A stretch of 63,503 bases of DNA from an uncultured Gammaproteobacteria bacterium (GCA_902511025.1 CABXDP010000003.1:1-63503), one strand, 5' to 3'. Positions 49,121-60,796 are shown, numbered from the stretch's first letter. Numbers and translations are program-made. Notes: generated by a model from the sequence alone, not told the origin.

Positions 49121-50071
49121 ATGATGAATAAACAAGAAGTGATAAGTGTTGTTGAAGGAATTATTGTTATTGATTCTGGATATTACAGTAAAGACTTTGC
49201 ATCAATATATCTTCTGAGACAGAACAACAAGGTTGCCATTATCGAAACAGGCACCAATTACAGTGTTCCTATTGTAGAAAACGTACTCATTAAGAATGGC
49301 CTAAGTCTTTTAGATGTGTCTTATGTAATTCCAACTCATGTCCATCTCGATCATGCTGGGGGAGCTGGGGAGCTCATGAGGCAATGTGTAAATGCAAGTT
49401 TAGTGGTTCACCCGAGAGGCGCACGTCATTTGATTGATCCAAGCAAACTCATTGCAGGAGCAATGGAAGTCTATGGCGAAGAGAAATTCAAGGAATATTA
49501 TGGTGAAATTATTCCAATAGATGCCAATAGAGTTACTGAGGCAGATGATAACTTTATTTTAGATTTTGATGGGAGAGAGCTTACATTTATTGATACTCCT
49601 GGACACGCGAGACATCATTTTTGCATCTGGGATAAGACAACGAAGACTATGTTTACTGGGGATACGTTTGGTATCTCATATCGTGACCTTGACCATCAAG
49701 ATGATGTCTATATCTTGCCAAGTACTAGTCCTGTCCAGTTTGATCCAGAAGCCCTCATTAAAAGTATCAATCGAATCATGGAATTTAAGCCAGAGCGGAT
49801 CTGCTTAACCCATTTTTCAGCCATTAAACCTACTAAGAAAGTTGTCAATAAATTAATAGAAAGTGTCCACTTTGTAAGCGATTTAGCAGTCAAGCATGCA
49901 GACAAAAATGATGCAGAATCAATCATTTATAATAATATGATGGATTATTTTCTTAAAGGACTGAATGAGATTGGTTTTCAAAATAATGATGTTGCAAAAG
50001 ACAGACTAAGTCTTGATGTTCAAATTAATACTCAAGGCCTAATTTACTGGCAGAAAAATAGACAAGGATAA
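49121..50071 (+). CDS. MBL-fold metallo-hydrolase
   Basis: A 316-residue metallo-beta-lactamase-fold protein. The zinc motif THVHLDHAGGAG is at residues 71-82 (H-x-H-x-D-H), the next metal histidine is in DTPGHARHHFC, and the bridging aspartate in FTGDTFGISYRD. A further histidine lies in CLTHFS. The protein lacks a signal peptide, so it is probably cytosolic. It stands alone between the rRNA terminator and the exporter operon. The fold covers glyoxalase II-like, lactonase and many other hydrolases, so no substrate is claimed. The ATG is doubled (ATGATG), leaving the start uncertain by one codon. Confidence 0.85.
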   Translation: MMNKQEVISVVEGIIVIDSGYYSKDFASIYLLRQNNKVAIIETGTNYSVPIVENVLIKNGLSLLDVSYVIPTHVHLDHAGGAGELMRQCVNASLVVHPRGARHLIDPSKLIAGAMEVYGEEKFKEYYGEIIPIDANRVTEADDNFILDFDGRELTFIDTPGHARHHFCIWDKTTKTMFTGDTFGISYRDLDHQDDVYILPSTSPVQFDPEALIKSINRIMEFKPERICLTHFSAIKPTKKVVNKLIESVHFVSDLAVKHADKNDAESIIYNNMMDYFLKGLNEIGFQNNDVAKDRLSLDVQINTQGLIYWQKNRQG

Positions 50072-50135
50072 GACTTGAATCTAATCCTTTAATGAACAAA
50101 TAAGTATAATACTATTTGGCTTTCCAAACTCAATT

Positions 50136-52832
50136 ATGAAGAATCTTTTACTTTATCTAAATAAGTATTTTGCGAAAGTGCCATCGCAGCTTATTCCCTA
50201 TCGTAAAGCAGTTCTCTTAGTTGCTCTACTGTCAACTATTTTTATGAGTTATGGCGCTTCTCGTTTTGTGCTCGATACGTCTTTTGATGTATGGTTTAGT
50301 GAGTCCGACCCTGCAATCGAGGCTTTGGATGAGTTCCGCGATCAATTTGGAAGTGATGATGGCCTCTTCATCGTTTATGAGGCAAAAGATGGGGATGTGT
50401 TTTCAAATAAATCACTTACTTTAATCTCAGAAATTACAGAGACTCTAGATAATTATGAGCAAATCAGTGATGATATATGGCTTAACCAGTATGGCTTAAC
50501 TCCAGATATTGTTGAATCACTATCGCACATCAAGCGTGTTCAATCTTTATCAAACATTAGAATTCAGAAAAATGATGACGATGTTTTAAGTTCGCCCCGC
50601 TTAGTACCTAAAAATATTCCAAGTGATGTCAGTAAGCTAAATGCCATTAGTTCTGAGGCAGATGATCAGCCTTCTCTTGAGCTATTTATGTTTTCTAAGG
50701 ATCATCGCTATGGGGCAATCTCTATCAAAACGGATTTTGGAGCTATTCCAGTTGTTCAAGAGTCTGGCGATGACTCCTCTCTTTTTTCTGACGATGATTG
50801 GAGTGATGATTTTGATGCTAGCATGGATGATAGCGCTGTCATCCAAAAAATTGAATACCAGCCTGACGAGCCTGCCCTTTATATTCCATTTATGAAGGCT
50901 ATAACAGCGATCACAGAGCAGCCAGAGATGATTGGGCATTTCAACTTTTATCCAATTGGTAACTCTGCAATGATCTCTTTAGCTATGGACACTCTGATCC
51001 AGGCTGCATTCTTGTTGATAGGAATGGTAGTTATCATAAACCTTTTGCTTTGGACTTTGTTTCGCTCTGCCAGCGCGGTTGTTCTTCCTCAGCTTGCAAT
51101 AGGTCTGAGTATATTGTTTGTCATTGGTGGACTGAGTTGGTTGAACTTAGCATCAACAACTCTAATCGCTTTAACAGTAATGCTTGTTATTGCGGTAGGT
51201 GTTGCAGACTGTGTTCATGTTATGAGCTCCTATTTGTTTTTTAGGCGAGATGGGAAGGAGCACAATGAGGCACTCTCTAAAGCTTATGGTAAGACTGGGG
51301 TTCCAATACTCCTAACAACCATTACAACAATGGCAGGTATGTCATCACTAGCTGCAATAGGCATGCCGATGTTTGTACAGTTTGGCCTTTCTTCCGCGGC
51401 AGGGGTTTTCTTTGCCTTTCTATACACAATCTACTTACTACCCGTTTTGTTAAATTACTGGCATCCAATGCAGATTACAAAATCAAGCAATGAAGATATT
51501 TATAACAAAAAAGGAATTAGAGTTATAGTCCTATTGCTGAAATCAAAGATATTAAGTTTTTTATGTTTCTTTGCAAAACCCCTATTAAGTGCATCAAAAA
51601 AAGTTGGTTTGACCTGGTTAGTGAGTGCTGAATGGCTCCAGCCATTATTAGACAGAATCCCAGCTTTTGTAGAGAGTTTCCGATACTTAATCGCTATTGT
51701 CTTTTTTGGTGGATTTATAGTGTGTTTGTATGGCGCAACGCAAGTAAAAATAGACTCTAACCTAGTTGAACTTTATTCTGATGATGTTCCAATTGGTCAG
51801 GCATATGACATTGTTGATGATAATATGATGGGGACTGGAAACATGGTCATAGTTGTTGATACTGCTGTATCTGATGGAATCATGGATCCTGCTGTCTTAA
51901 GCTCAATGGACAGACTTCAGGCTAAAATCGAAGATAGTTATAGTGATTACATTATCCGTACAAATTCCCTAGCTGACCTCGTTAAAGATACTCATGCGAT
52001 TATGCAAAGTTCAGAGGAATTCAGAACTATTCCTGACAGTCAGATTGCAGTCTCCCAGCTCCTTTATCTCTTTAATAGTTCCAATCCAGAGGAGCGAAGA
52101 GCTTTGGTTAGTGATGATTTCAGTAAAAGTCATATTAGTGTTCAACTCAGGAATGCAGGGTCTGAAGAATACAAAGATTTTTTTGATGAGATTCAAAAAG
52201 ATATTAATTACGAGTTTAATAAACTTACAGAAATCTATCCAGAACTCAAGGTTCAAATTACTGGCTCATTCGCACTAATGATGAGGTTAGCAGATGATAT
52301 CAGCAAGAATCAATTTAAGAGTTTGGCGATAGCAGCAGTTGTCATCAGTCTTCTTATGATGCTGACTCTTGGTTCATTGCAGGCAGGTGTAATCTCGATT
52401 GTGCCAAATCTAATTCCTGCAACATTAGCGTTTGGACTGATGGGCCTTCTTGGAATTTCGCTGGATACAGATACGCTCATGATTGCGCCTTTAATTATTG
52501 GTATTGCGGTCGATGATACAATTCACTTTATTAGTCATTACAGAATGTCACTTGCTCAAAACCACAACATGAAAATCGCCCTGGTTGAAACCATAAAAGA
52601 GGTTGGACAGGCGGTTACGTTTACAACTCTCATATTGGGTTGCGGGTTTTTTATGTTAACCTTTAGTGACTATTTAGGATTAGCTAAAATAGGGGGCTTT
52701 GGCTCCTTAGCGATTTTTGTAGCGCTGCTATGCGACCTGTTGTTTTTCCCTGCATTGATAATGATATTTAAGCCAAAATTTGGCCAGAAAGATGTTGATG
52801 ATAATTTAAACTTTATAGAGGTTTCAAAATGA
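50136..52832 (+). CDS. RND superfamily (MMPL-type) exporter
   Basis: An 898-residue inner-membrane transporter with the duplicated RND plan: one span near residues 25-43, a large periplasmic loop, five spans at about 285-440, then the same pattern again with spans near 510-530 and 730-880. Each half has the motif that carries the proton-relay acids, GVADCVHVMSSY and GIAVDDTIHFISHY; the second keeps the aspartate pair. The first periplasmic loop holds an acidic run at 211-233 (DDSSLFSDDDWSDDFD), 10 of 22 residues acidic. Related proteins move lipids or hydrophobic compounds. It overlaps the LolA-like gene by 4 nt. The substrate is unknown. Confidence 0.9.
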   Translation: MKNLLLYLNKYFAKVPSQLIPYRKAVLLVALLSTIFMSYGASRFVLDTSFDVWFSESDPAIEALDEFRDQFGSDDGLFIVYEAKDGDVFSNKSLTLISEITETLDNYEQISDDIWLNQYGLTPDIVESLSHIKRVQSLSNIRIQKNDDDVLSSPRLVPKNIPSDVSKLNAISSEADDQPSLELFMFSKDHRYGAISIKTDFGAIPVVQESGDDSSLFSDDDWSDDFDASMDDSAVIQKIEYQPDEPALYIPFMKAITAITEQPEMIGHFNFYPIGNSAMISLAMDTLIQAAFLLIGMVVIINLLLWTLFRSASAVVLPQLAIGLSILFVIGGLSWLNLASTTLIALTVMLVIAVGVADCVHVMSSYLFFRRDGKEHNEALSKAYGKTGVPILLTTITTMAGMSSLAAIGMPMFVQFGLSSAAGVFFAFLYTIYLLPVLLNYWHPMQITKSSNEDIYNKKGIRVIVLLLKSKILSFLCFFAKPLLSASKKVGLTWLVSAEWLQPLLDRIPAFVESFRYLIAIVFFGGFIVCLYGATQVKIDSNLVELYSDDVPIGQAYDIVDDNMMGTGNMVIVVDTAVSDGIMDPAVLSSMDRLQAKIEDSYSDYIIRTNSLADLVKDTHAIMQSSEEFRTIPDSQIAVSQLLYLFNSSNPEERRALVSDDFSKSHISVQLRNAGSEEYKDFFDEIQKDINYEFNKLTEIYPELKVQITGSFALMMRLADDISKNQFKSLAIAAVVISLLMMLTLGSLQAGVISIVPNLIPATLAFGLMGLLGISLDTDTLMIAPLIIGIAVDDTIHFISHYRMSLAQNHNMKIALVETIKEVGQAVTFTTLILGCGFFMLTFSDYLGLAKIGGFGSLAIFVALLCDLLFFPALIMIFKPKFGQKDVDDNLNFIEVSK

Positions 52833-53743
52833 ATAAACCAGTAACAAATGATCTGAACTTAAAACTGCTCTTATTAACTTTCTGTTTTGCAATGTTTAGT
52901 CTAAATGCCGTCGCTGATACTGACCTAAGTGCCAGAGAAATTATGGAAAGAGTTGACGTAGAGTCTAGAAAATCAACAGACTCTGCGTTTACGAGAATGA
53001 AACTAACGACTTGCAAATATGGCAAAAAGGATGGCAAGATTAAGTGTGCTGAAAAGCCCCGGATTAAATTGGTCGAGAACGCACAAATTAATACCGGTCT
53101 AGATGATAAAGACACTAAGAGCGTTGCAATCATTCTTGAGCCAGCAAGTGAGAGGGGAATTGGAATGCTCTCTTATAGTTATGATGATAGTGATAGAGAT
53201 AATGAAACCTGGCTCTATTTGTCTGCCCTTGGAAAAGTGAAGAGAATCAGTGTCAGAAACAGTGACGATGAGGAGACTGAGTCTGCTAGTATTTTCGGTA
53301 CTGAAATGACAACCGAAGATCAGGAGTCTGGAAAGCTTGATGACTATACCTATGAACTATTGGAGCAGGGCAAGTTTAGGGGTCGTGATGTTGCGGTCGT
53401 TGAGTCGACACCAAAACCTCATCGACTCAGTAAAAGTAGTTATGGGAAAACCCAGAGCTGGGTAGATACCGAGAGATTTATTACCTTGAAGGTTCAAATG
53501 TTTGACAAGAACTCCAATCCTATCAAAAAGCTTGAGGTTGGTAAAGTTGAAAAAATTAATGATGTTTGGATGGGTAGAAGTCTAACATTTTTTAATACTG
53601 TCAGTAATAGGCTAACTAATATGAGGCTCGAAGCTATCAATTTTGGTGTGGATATCCAAGAGGATTTTTTAACTCAGAGAGCCCTTACTGACCAGGCCTT
53701 CAGAGAGAAGTATCTTAAAGATCTTCGCAAACAAGCTCAATAA
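52829..53743 (+). CDS. LolA-like outer membrane lipoprotein-sorting family protein
   Basis: A 304-residue secreted protein. Residues 1-30 form a signal peptide with a likely cleavage after AVA (LFAMFSLNAVADT-type end). The mature protein resembles the LolA_like family (PF17131 type) found next to RND exporters: AREIMERVDVESR, an early Cys pair (TTCKYGKKDGKIKCAEKP), ETWLYLSALGKVKRIS and SWVDTERFITLKVQMFD. LolA-fold proteins carry acyl chains in a half-barrel cavity, so this may shuttle a lipid from the RND pump across the periplasm. It starts inside the RND stop (ATGA) and the barrel gene follows 8 bp later. Confidence 0.85.
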   Translation: MNKPVTNDLNLKLLLLTFCFAMFSLNAVADTDLSAREIMERVDVESRKSTDSAFTRMKLTTCKYGKKDGKIKCAEKPRIKLVENAQINTGLDDKDTKSVAIILEPASERGIGMLSYSYDDSDRDNETWLYLSALGKVKRISVRNSDDEETESASIFGTEMTTEDQESGKLDDYTYELLEQGKFRGRDVAVVESTPKPHRLSKSSYGKTQSWVDTERFITLKVQMFDKNSNPIKKLEVGKVEKINDVWMGRSLTFFNTVSNRLTNMRLEAINFGVDIQEDFLTQRALTDQAFREKYLKDLRKQAQ

Positions 53744-53751
53744 ACAATAAG

Positions 53752-55023
53752 ATGTTTAATAGTTTTTTAAGACAATTTATTTTTGTAATATTTGGTTTTG
53801 TCTTCTTACTGAATGTTAACGCAGACGACTCATTTTTTGATGATGATACTGTTTTTGATGAATCTGAAGGGGAGTTTGATGAGTGGTCTGATGATAGTGA
53901 TGTCTTTGGAGAAGATGCGGATATTGAAAAAAAAACATTATCTTGGTTAGACCTTGGTGTGACTCAAAAGTGGGGCTTTAATCCTGCAAGTGATTACAGT
54001 ACCACTGAAGAAAGAACGGAAATCACTCTTGGAACTAGTGGCTCAGTCTCTGATTCGGGTTATGGAGAGGTTGAACTTAAAGCGACTCAATATTGGCCAA
54101 GTGATAGTAATTATTCAACTGAAAAAAATGATTTAAAAGTCGAAAAGGCCTTTTTACAGTTTAGTTTTGATGACTGGAGCACTAAGATAGGTAAATATAC
54201 CATTGGCTGGGGTGAGCTCGAAGGCGGCGCACTTGATTTTGTTAATCCCTCTGGCGGATTGACTGATCCATCGATGTTGCCACAGTGGTTTTTGAGTGCA
54301 ACGCGCTATTTTGATAATAGGGATTTAAGTTTTTTCTATAATACCAATCCAAAAATTTTGAAGAGTAGCCTCCTTATTCTAAAAAATGAAACCTATGATG
54401 AGTTTGGAATGCGCTATGGGATAAGTAGTGAGGGAAGTGATATGGCATTTTATCTTGGTCAGCTCGTACCCAATGATGCGCTCATAAATCTAACTGATGG
54501 AATGGTTTATGCAACCCCTTATCAATTAATAGGTTTTGGAATGAATAAGGCTTTTGATGACTTCTTGCTTAAGTTTGATATTGCCCTCAAGAACAATGTT
54601 CAGCACAATCGAAAAGGACAATTCATTAAAGTAGATCGGCTTGATTGGGACTTGGCATTTGATATTCAAAACGATGATAGGCAGTGGCTTATATCTATTA
54701 ATTCTAAGTATCTTTTGGATTATGCTGATGATTATTTGACGCCTTCAATTTTAGGTGTTGGTGTAGGTGCAAAACGAAATAACATGAGCTACATGGTCAG
54801 CGTTAGTGATAAGTTTGGAGACTCTGACTGGAAGTGGGGATTGTCAAATGTTATATCTTCTAATAATGACTTAAATCTTAGTTCCGCAACTCTTGATTGG
54901 GACATTAATGATCAGTGGCAAGCTTCTTTTAGTGGGACTTACATCGATGCTAAAGATAATCGTGCTTTTGCTGTATTAGATGATTATCAGAGAGTTAATT
55001 TAGAAATTAAATATCAATATTAA
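53752..55023 (+). CDS. Predicted outer-membrane beta-barrel protein (DUF1302-like)
   Basis: A 423-residue protein with a signal peptide (residues 1-24, ending NVNA). The next 35 residues are extraordinarily acidic (18 Asp/Glu between 25 and 59), including FDEWSDDSD. From residue 65 on, alternating hydrophobic and polar strands and a final aromatic residue (EIKYQY) indicate a beta-barrel. GKYTIGWGELEGGALDFVNP resembles the G-x-x-x-x-W-G segment of DUF1302-type proteins. As the last gene of the RND/LolA-like unit it probably supplies the outer-membrane end of the system. Confidence 0.78.
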   Translation: MFNSFLRQFIFVIFGFVFLLNVNADDSFFDDDTVFDESEGEFDEWSDDSDVFGEDADIEKKTLSWLDLGVTQKWGFNPASDYSTTEERTEITLGTSGSVSDSGYGEVELKATQYWPSDSNYSTEKNDLKVEKAFLQFSFDDWSTKIGKYTIGWGELEGGALDFVNPSGGLTDPSMLPQWFLSATRYFDNRDLSFFYNTNPKILKSSLLILKNETYDEFGMRYGISSEGSDMAFYLGQLVPNDALINLTDGMVYATPYQLIGFGMNKAFDDFLLKFDIALKNNVQHNRKGQFIKVDRLDWDLAFDIQNDDRQWLISINSKYLLDYADDYLTPSILGVGVGAKRNNMSYMVSVSDKFGDSDWKWGLSNVISSNNDLNLSSATLDWDINDQWQASFSGTYIDAKDNRAFAVLDDYQRVNLEIKYQY

Positions 55024-55120
55024 AACTTAAGATATGAAGGTCAACTAAAAAAAACTGATGCAACCCTATCAATGAATCTATCAAAGTAGTACATAGTATA
55101 ATTTATGGATAATAATTTAA

Positions 55121-56425
<1,305 letters not shown>

Positions 56426-56452
56426 CCCCTTTATTATTTTTTGGAGTGAAAG

Positions 56453-56782
56453 ATGAATCTACCACCAGAAATTTTCCTGATTGCAATGTTTGTGCTGATG
56501 TATTTTTTACTAATCAGACCACAACAAAAAAGAGCTAAAGACCACAAAAACTTATTGAAAGAATTGAAAAAAGGTGATGAGGTTGTTACTAATGGCGGCG
56601 TTATTGGAAAAATAACTGCGGTCGATGAATCTTTTGCTGAAATAGAAGTATCTTCAGGCGTTTCTATGAAAGTTCAAAAACAAGGTATCAATCAAAAAAT
56701 GCCAAAAGGAAGTGTCAAGCCAATGACTAAGGCAACTAATAAGTCAAAGGCTAAGACGAAAGCAATTGAAAAATCGGAATAA
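56453..56782 (+). CDS. yajC: SecYEG accessory subunit YajC
   Basis: A 109-residue protein with one N-terminal membrane span (IFLIAMFVLMYFLLIRPQQKR, residues 5-25) and a basic cytosolic domain with the family block GDEVVTNGGVIGKITAVDE. YajC joins SecDF in the holotranslocon. It is 16 bp before secD, the usual yajC-secD-secF order. The C-terminal tail is lysine-rich. Confidence 0.96.
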   Translation: MNLPPEIFLIAMFVLMYFLLIRPQQKRAKDHKNLLKELKKGDEVVTNGGVIGKITAVDESFAEIEVSSGVSMKVQKQGINQKMPKGSVKPMTKATNKSKAKTKAIEKSE

Positions 56783-56798
56783 AGGCTAAATACTCCAT

Positions 56799-58646
56799 AT
56801 GAACCATTACGCAGCCTGGAAAAATGTTCTAATTGTATTTTTCCTTTTTATATTAGGTCTCTTCGCCTTGCCAAATCTCTATGGTTCAGATTTGGCGATC
56901 CAAATTTCTGGATCTGGGAACTATGATGTCAGTCAGAGAGACCTCGATAAAATCAAAGATACTTTGTCAGATAATGGTGTTGGTTTTAAATCGATTTCTC
57001 TTGAGGACAAGAACGTACTTATCAGGTTTAATGACTCACAAACACAACTATCTTCCAAAGCAATTTTGAAGGATTCACTCACAAGAAATTATGTTGTTGC
57101 TCTAAATTTAGCGCCATCAATTCCTCAGTGGCTATCAGGCATGGGAGGTAAAGCAATGTCTTTAGGTCTTGATCTTAGGGGCGGTGTTCATTTCCTCTTA
57201 GAGGTCGATATGGATGCAGTCACTACGATGGCTTTAGATCGTTATTACAACGAACTAAGGGCTGAACTGAGAAAAGATAAGCTTTACAAGAAAATACGAA
57301 AAGAAGATAATTTACTGCTTGTTTCATTTAAAAGTGAAGCGCTTAAAAACGAAGCTAAAAAAGTTATTAAAAATGACCTTCCTGATCTAGTTATTGCTGA
57401 AGGAACTGAGCAAGAGCTCGAGTTAGGGTTTGAGATTTCAGCCACTGCTCAGGCCGATGCAAAACTTGGCGCACTCAAACAAAACATCACTACACTCAGA
57501 AATCGTGTGAATGAATTAGGCGTTGCTGAGCCGATTATTCAGCAACAAGGAACAGAGAGGATTGTTGTTCAATTGCCGGGAGTTCAAGACACGGCTAGAG
57601 CAAAAGAAATTCTTGGAGCTGTTGCGACAATTGAATTTAGAATGGTGGACGAAAAAAATGATGTCCAAACTGCAATTCAATCAGGAAAAACGCCTACTGG
57701 TTCGAAAATCTACAAGTTCAAGGATGGTCGACCTTTACTCCTGAAAACAAATGTGATCACGACTGGAGAGAACATTGTTGACGCTTCATCCAGCATGGAT
57801 GAAAATAACCAGCCCAGTGTCAGCATTGTTCTAGATAGCTCTGGTGGACGCTCTATGCTTGATACAACCAAAGAGTTTTTGGGATATAGGATGGCGGTCG
57901 TCTTTATCGAAAACCAGGTTGAAACTGTGATGGAGGACGGCGTTGCTGTTAAGAAGCGAACTAAGACTCAAGATATTATTAACGCTGCTACAATCCAAGG
58001 AACATTCTCAAATCGTTTTCAAATCACTGGGCTGGATAGCGCAAGAGAGGCAACAAATCTAGCATTACTACTGAGGGCTGGTTCTCTATCAGCACCAGTA
58101 GAGATTATTGAAGAGAGAACAATTGGGCCAAGTCTTGGTTCAGACAATATACAAAAAGGATTGATCTCAGTGCTCGTTGGATTCGCTTTAGTGCTGATCT
58201 TTATGGCATGGCGTTATCGAGTTTTTGGTCTAGTTGCCAATCTAGCTTTGACACTGAACTTGATCACAATTATTTCTATTTTGTCTTTAATCCAGGCCAC
58301 CTTAACGCTTCCTGGAATAGCGGGAATTGTTCTAACAGTTGGTATGGCAGTGGATGCCAATGTGTTGATTTTTGAGCGCATTAAAGAAGAAATCCGCTCC
58401 AGTAAAAATATTCAAAAAGCAATCTCATTAGGTTATGAAAAAGCCCTACTTACCATTGCAGATGCTAATATCACTACGCTGATTGCCTCCATAGTGTTGT
58501 TCAGTTTTGGTACCGGGCCAATTAAGGGTTTTGCGGTAACTTTAACTATCGGAATCATTACTTCAATGTTTACCGCAATCATTGTCTCTAGAGCGATCAT
58601 AAATCTAATCTATGGTGGTAAAAAAGTTGAGGAGTTAGCAATATGA
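56799..58646 (+). CDS. secD: Protein translocase subunit SecD
   Basis: A 615-residue inner-membrane protein that uses the proton gradient to pull secreted proteins through SecYEG. The N-terminal span is followed by a large periplasmic domain, with GLDLRGGVHFLLEVDMD early and TTLRNRVNELGVAEPIIQQ later. The C-terminal RND-like membrane part has GIVLTVGMAVDANVLIFERI, including the key aspartate of the proton path. The stop overlaps the secF ATG by 4 nt. Confidence 0.97.
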   Translation: MNHYAAWKNVLIVFFLFILGLFALPNLYGSDLAIQISGSGNYDVSQRDLDKIKDTLSDNGVGFKSISLEDKNVLIRFNDSQTQLSSKAILKDSLTRNYVVALNLAPSIPQWLSGMGGKAMSLGLDLRGGVHFLLEVDMDAVTTMALDRYYNELRAELRKDKLYKKIRKEDNLLLVSFKSEALKNEAKKVIKNDLPDLVIAEGTEQELELGFEISATAQADAKLGALKQNITTLRNRVNELGVAEPIIQQQGTERIVVQLPGVQDTARAKEILGAVATIEFRMVDEKNDVQTAIQSGKTPTGSKIYKFKDGRPLLLKTNVITTGENIVDASSSMDENNQPSVSIVLDSSGGRSMLDTTKEFLGYRMAVVFIENQVETVMEDGVAVKKRTKTQDIINAATIQGTFSNRFQITGLDSAREATNLALLLRAGSLSAPVEIIEERTIGPSLGSDNIQKGLISVLVGFALVLIFMAWRYRVFGLVANLALTLNLITIISILSLIQATLTLPGIAGIVLTVGMAVDANVLIFERIKEEIRSSKNIQKAISLGYEKALLTIADANITTLIASIVLFSFGTGPIKGFAVTLTIGIITSMFTAIIVSRAIINLIYGGKKVEELAI

Positions 58647-59569
58647 GTCTCAGATCTTTAAATATTCCAGTCATTGATTTTGTAGGCAAGAGGAAAATAG
58701 CGCTGATTTTTTCAGCAATTTTGTTGATTGCTTCTATAGCTTCTTTAGGCTTACAAGGCTTAAAATTTGGTATCGACTTTACAGGTGGCACTCTAATTGA
58801 GCTGGGTTATGAAAAAACTGCAGACCTTGAAAATATAAGAACTAAACTTGCAGAAGCTCAATATGAAGGGGCTAATGTGCAATATTTTGGCTCTGATACT
58901 GAAGTGCTTATTCAGTTAGAGCCTCAGGCGACATCAAGTGCAAAGTTAAGCTCTTCAATCATAAGGATGCTAGGCGATGGAATAGATGTCAGAAGAGTAG
59001 AGTTTGTTGGCCCAAAGGTAGGCGAAGAGCTAACCAATGATGGTGGGCTCGCAATGCTATATGCGTTAATTGGAATATTAATCTATGTTGCCTTTAGATT
59101 TGAATATCGATTCGCCTTAGGTTCAATTGCAGCTATAGTTCATGATGTCATTATCACGTTGGGCGTTTTTTCAATTCTTCAGATTGAATTTGATTTGACA
59201 GTCTTAGCAGCTATCCTTGCTGTCATTGGTTATTCTTTGAATGATACGATTGTTGTCTTTGATAGAATACGCGAAAACTTTTTAGCAACTCGTCACGTCG
59301 AGCCTGAACCTATCGTTAATGAGGCCCTCAATCAGACCTTATCAAGGACAATCATGACCTCACTGACGACCTTACTGGTGCTACTTGCTTTGTTTTATTT
59401 GGGCGGTGAAGTGATTAATAGTTTTGCAGGCGCATTAATTGTGGGCGTTGTTATTGGAACCTACTCCTCAATTTATGTTGCAAGTTCAATGATTCTTGCA
59501 CTAGGCATTTCAAAGGAGGATATGCTTCCTTCTGAAAAAGAGAAAAAAGAGATTGATGCAAGGCCTTAG
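58643..59569 (+). CDS. secF: Protein translocase subunit SecF
   Basis: A 308-residue partner of SecD with six spans. The first periplasmic region has FGIDFTGGTLIELGY, and the membrane core has AAILAVIGYSLNDTIVVFDRIREN, the SecF signature. It overlaps secD by 4 nt. The gene ends 9 bp before the stop of fabB on the other strand, and no terminator fits between them. Confidence 0.97.
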   Translation: MSLRSLNIPVIDFVGKRKIALIFSAILLIASIASLGLQGLKFGIDFTGGTLIELGYEKTADLENIRTKLAEAQYEGANVQYFGSDTEVLIQLEPQATSSAKLSSSIIRMLGDGIDVRRVEFVGPKVGEELTNDGGLAMLYALIGILIYVAFRFEYRFALGSIAAIVHDVIITLGVFSILQIEFDLTVLAAILAVIGYSLNDTIVVFDRIRENFLATRHVEPEPIVNEALNQTLSRTIMTSLTTLLVLLALFYLGGEVINSFAGALIVGVVIGTYSSIYVASSMILALGISKEDMLPSEKEKKEIDARP

Positions 59570-59578
59570 TTTGCTATC

Positions 59579-60796
59579 TTAGCTAAACTTCTCAAAAACA
59601 AGACAAGCGTTAGTTCCACCGAAGCCAAAACTATTTGAGAGTACACGGCTCAGTTGAACATCTTTTGTTTCCCTTACAATAGGCATCCCAGAGGCTTCAC
59701 TGTCAAGATTTTCAATATTAACAGATTCAGTAACAAAGTCATTTTGAAGCATCAGCAGTGAGTAGATTGACTCATTTACGCCCGCAGCTCCAAGAGCATG
59801 GCCAGATAAAGATTTGGTTGAACCTATGAGAGGTATTGAGGCATCGCCAAAAGCCTCTTTAATTGCTCCAAGCTCTTTAACATCCCCTACAGGAGTAGAG
59901 GTTCCGTGAGCGTTAATATAATCTATTGGTCCATTAACATTTGCAATTGCAATTTCCATGCATCTTTTGGCTCCCTCACCCGAGGGCGCGACCATATCAT
60001 AGCCATCTGATGTTGCGCCATAGCCAACAAGTTCGGCAATAATTTCTGCTCCACGCGCTTGTGCATGATCTAAGGACTCTAGAACAAGAGCACCACCTCC
60101 ACCTGATATTACAAAACCATCTCGATCAGCATCAAAAGCACGAGAGGCATTAGTGGGCGAGTCATTGTATTTTGAAGAGAGTGCACCCATAGAGTCAAAT
60201 AGCATTGAAGTTGACCAATCTAATTCCTCACCCCCGCCAGCAAAAACGACATCCTGTTTTCCAAGCTGGATTTGCTCCATTGCATTTCCAATGCAGTGAG
60301 CACTGGTTGAACAGGCAGAACTTATGGAGTAGTTAATTCCCTTAATTTTAAATAGGGTAGAAAGGCATGCCGAGGTTGTTGAGCCCATTGTTCTGGGAAC
60401 TCGGTAAGGTCCAACTCTTTTTATACCTTTTTCTCTTAAAATATCTGCTGCTTCAATTACATTTATATTGGAGGCTCCACCAGAGCCCATAATGAGCCCC
60501 GTTCTTTCATGAGAAACCATTTCTGGACTGAGTCCAGATTCTTTGATTGCCTCATCTAATGCTATAGCATTGTAAATTGCAGCATCTGCCATAAACCTTA
60601 GCATCTTACGGTCAATGACTTCACTTGTATCAATTTCAGGAATAGAGCCATGAACATGAGACCTAAGTCCCATATCCCTATAGGTTTCACTGAATTCTAT
60701 TCCAGATTTTGCTGATCTAAGTGAGTCTAAGACTTCTGATTTATTAGCACCAAGACTACTAACAATACCCATACCAGTAACGACGACTCTATTCAT
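59579..60796 (-). CDS. fabB: 3-oxoacyl-[acyl-carrier-protein] synthase I
   Basis: A 405-residue condensing enzyme needed to elongate unsaturated fatty acids. The nucleophilic cysteine is in [14 protein letters not shown] (near residue 162), and the two catalytic histidines are in [11 protein letters not shown] and [11 protein letters not shown]. The opening [14 protein letters not shown] and the closing [14 protein letters not shown] are standard. The start ATG shares one base with the fabA stop (TGATG), so the pair is one operon. FabF is excluded by this fabA linkage and sequence style. Confidence 0.96.
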   Translation of the reverse strand: MNRVVVTGMGIVSSLGANKSEVLDSLRSAKSGIEFSETYRDMGLRSHVHGSIPEIDTSEVIDRKMLRFMADAAIYNAIALDEAIKESGLSPEMVSHERTGLIMGSGGASNINVIEAADILREKGIKRVGPYRVPRTMGSTTSACLSTLFKIKGINYSISSACSTSAHCIGNAMEQIQLGKQDVVFAGGGEELDWSTSMLFDSMGALSSKYNDSPTNASRAFDADRDGFVISGGGGALVLESLDHAQARGAEIIAELVGYGATSDGYDMVAPSGEGAKRCMEIAIANVNGPIDYINAHGTSTPVGDVKELGAIKEAFGDASIPLIGSTKSLSGHALGAAGVNESIYSLLMLQNDFVTESVNIENLDSEASGMPIVRETKDVQLSRVLSNSFGFGGTNACLVFEKFS

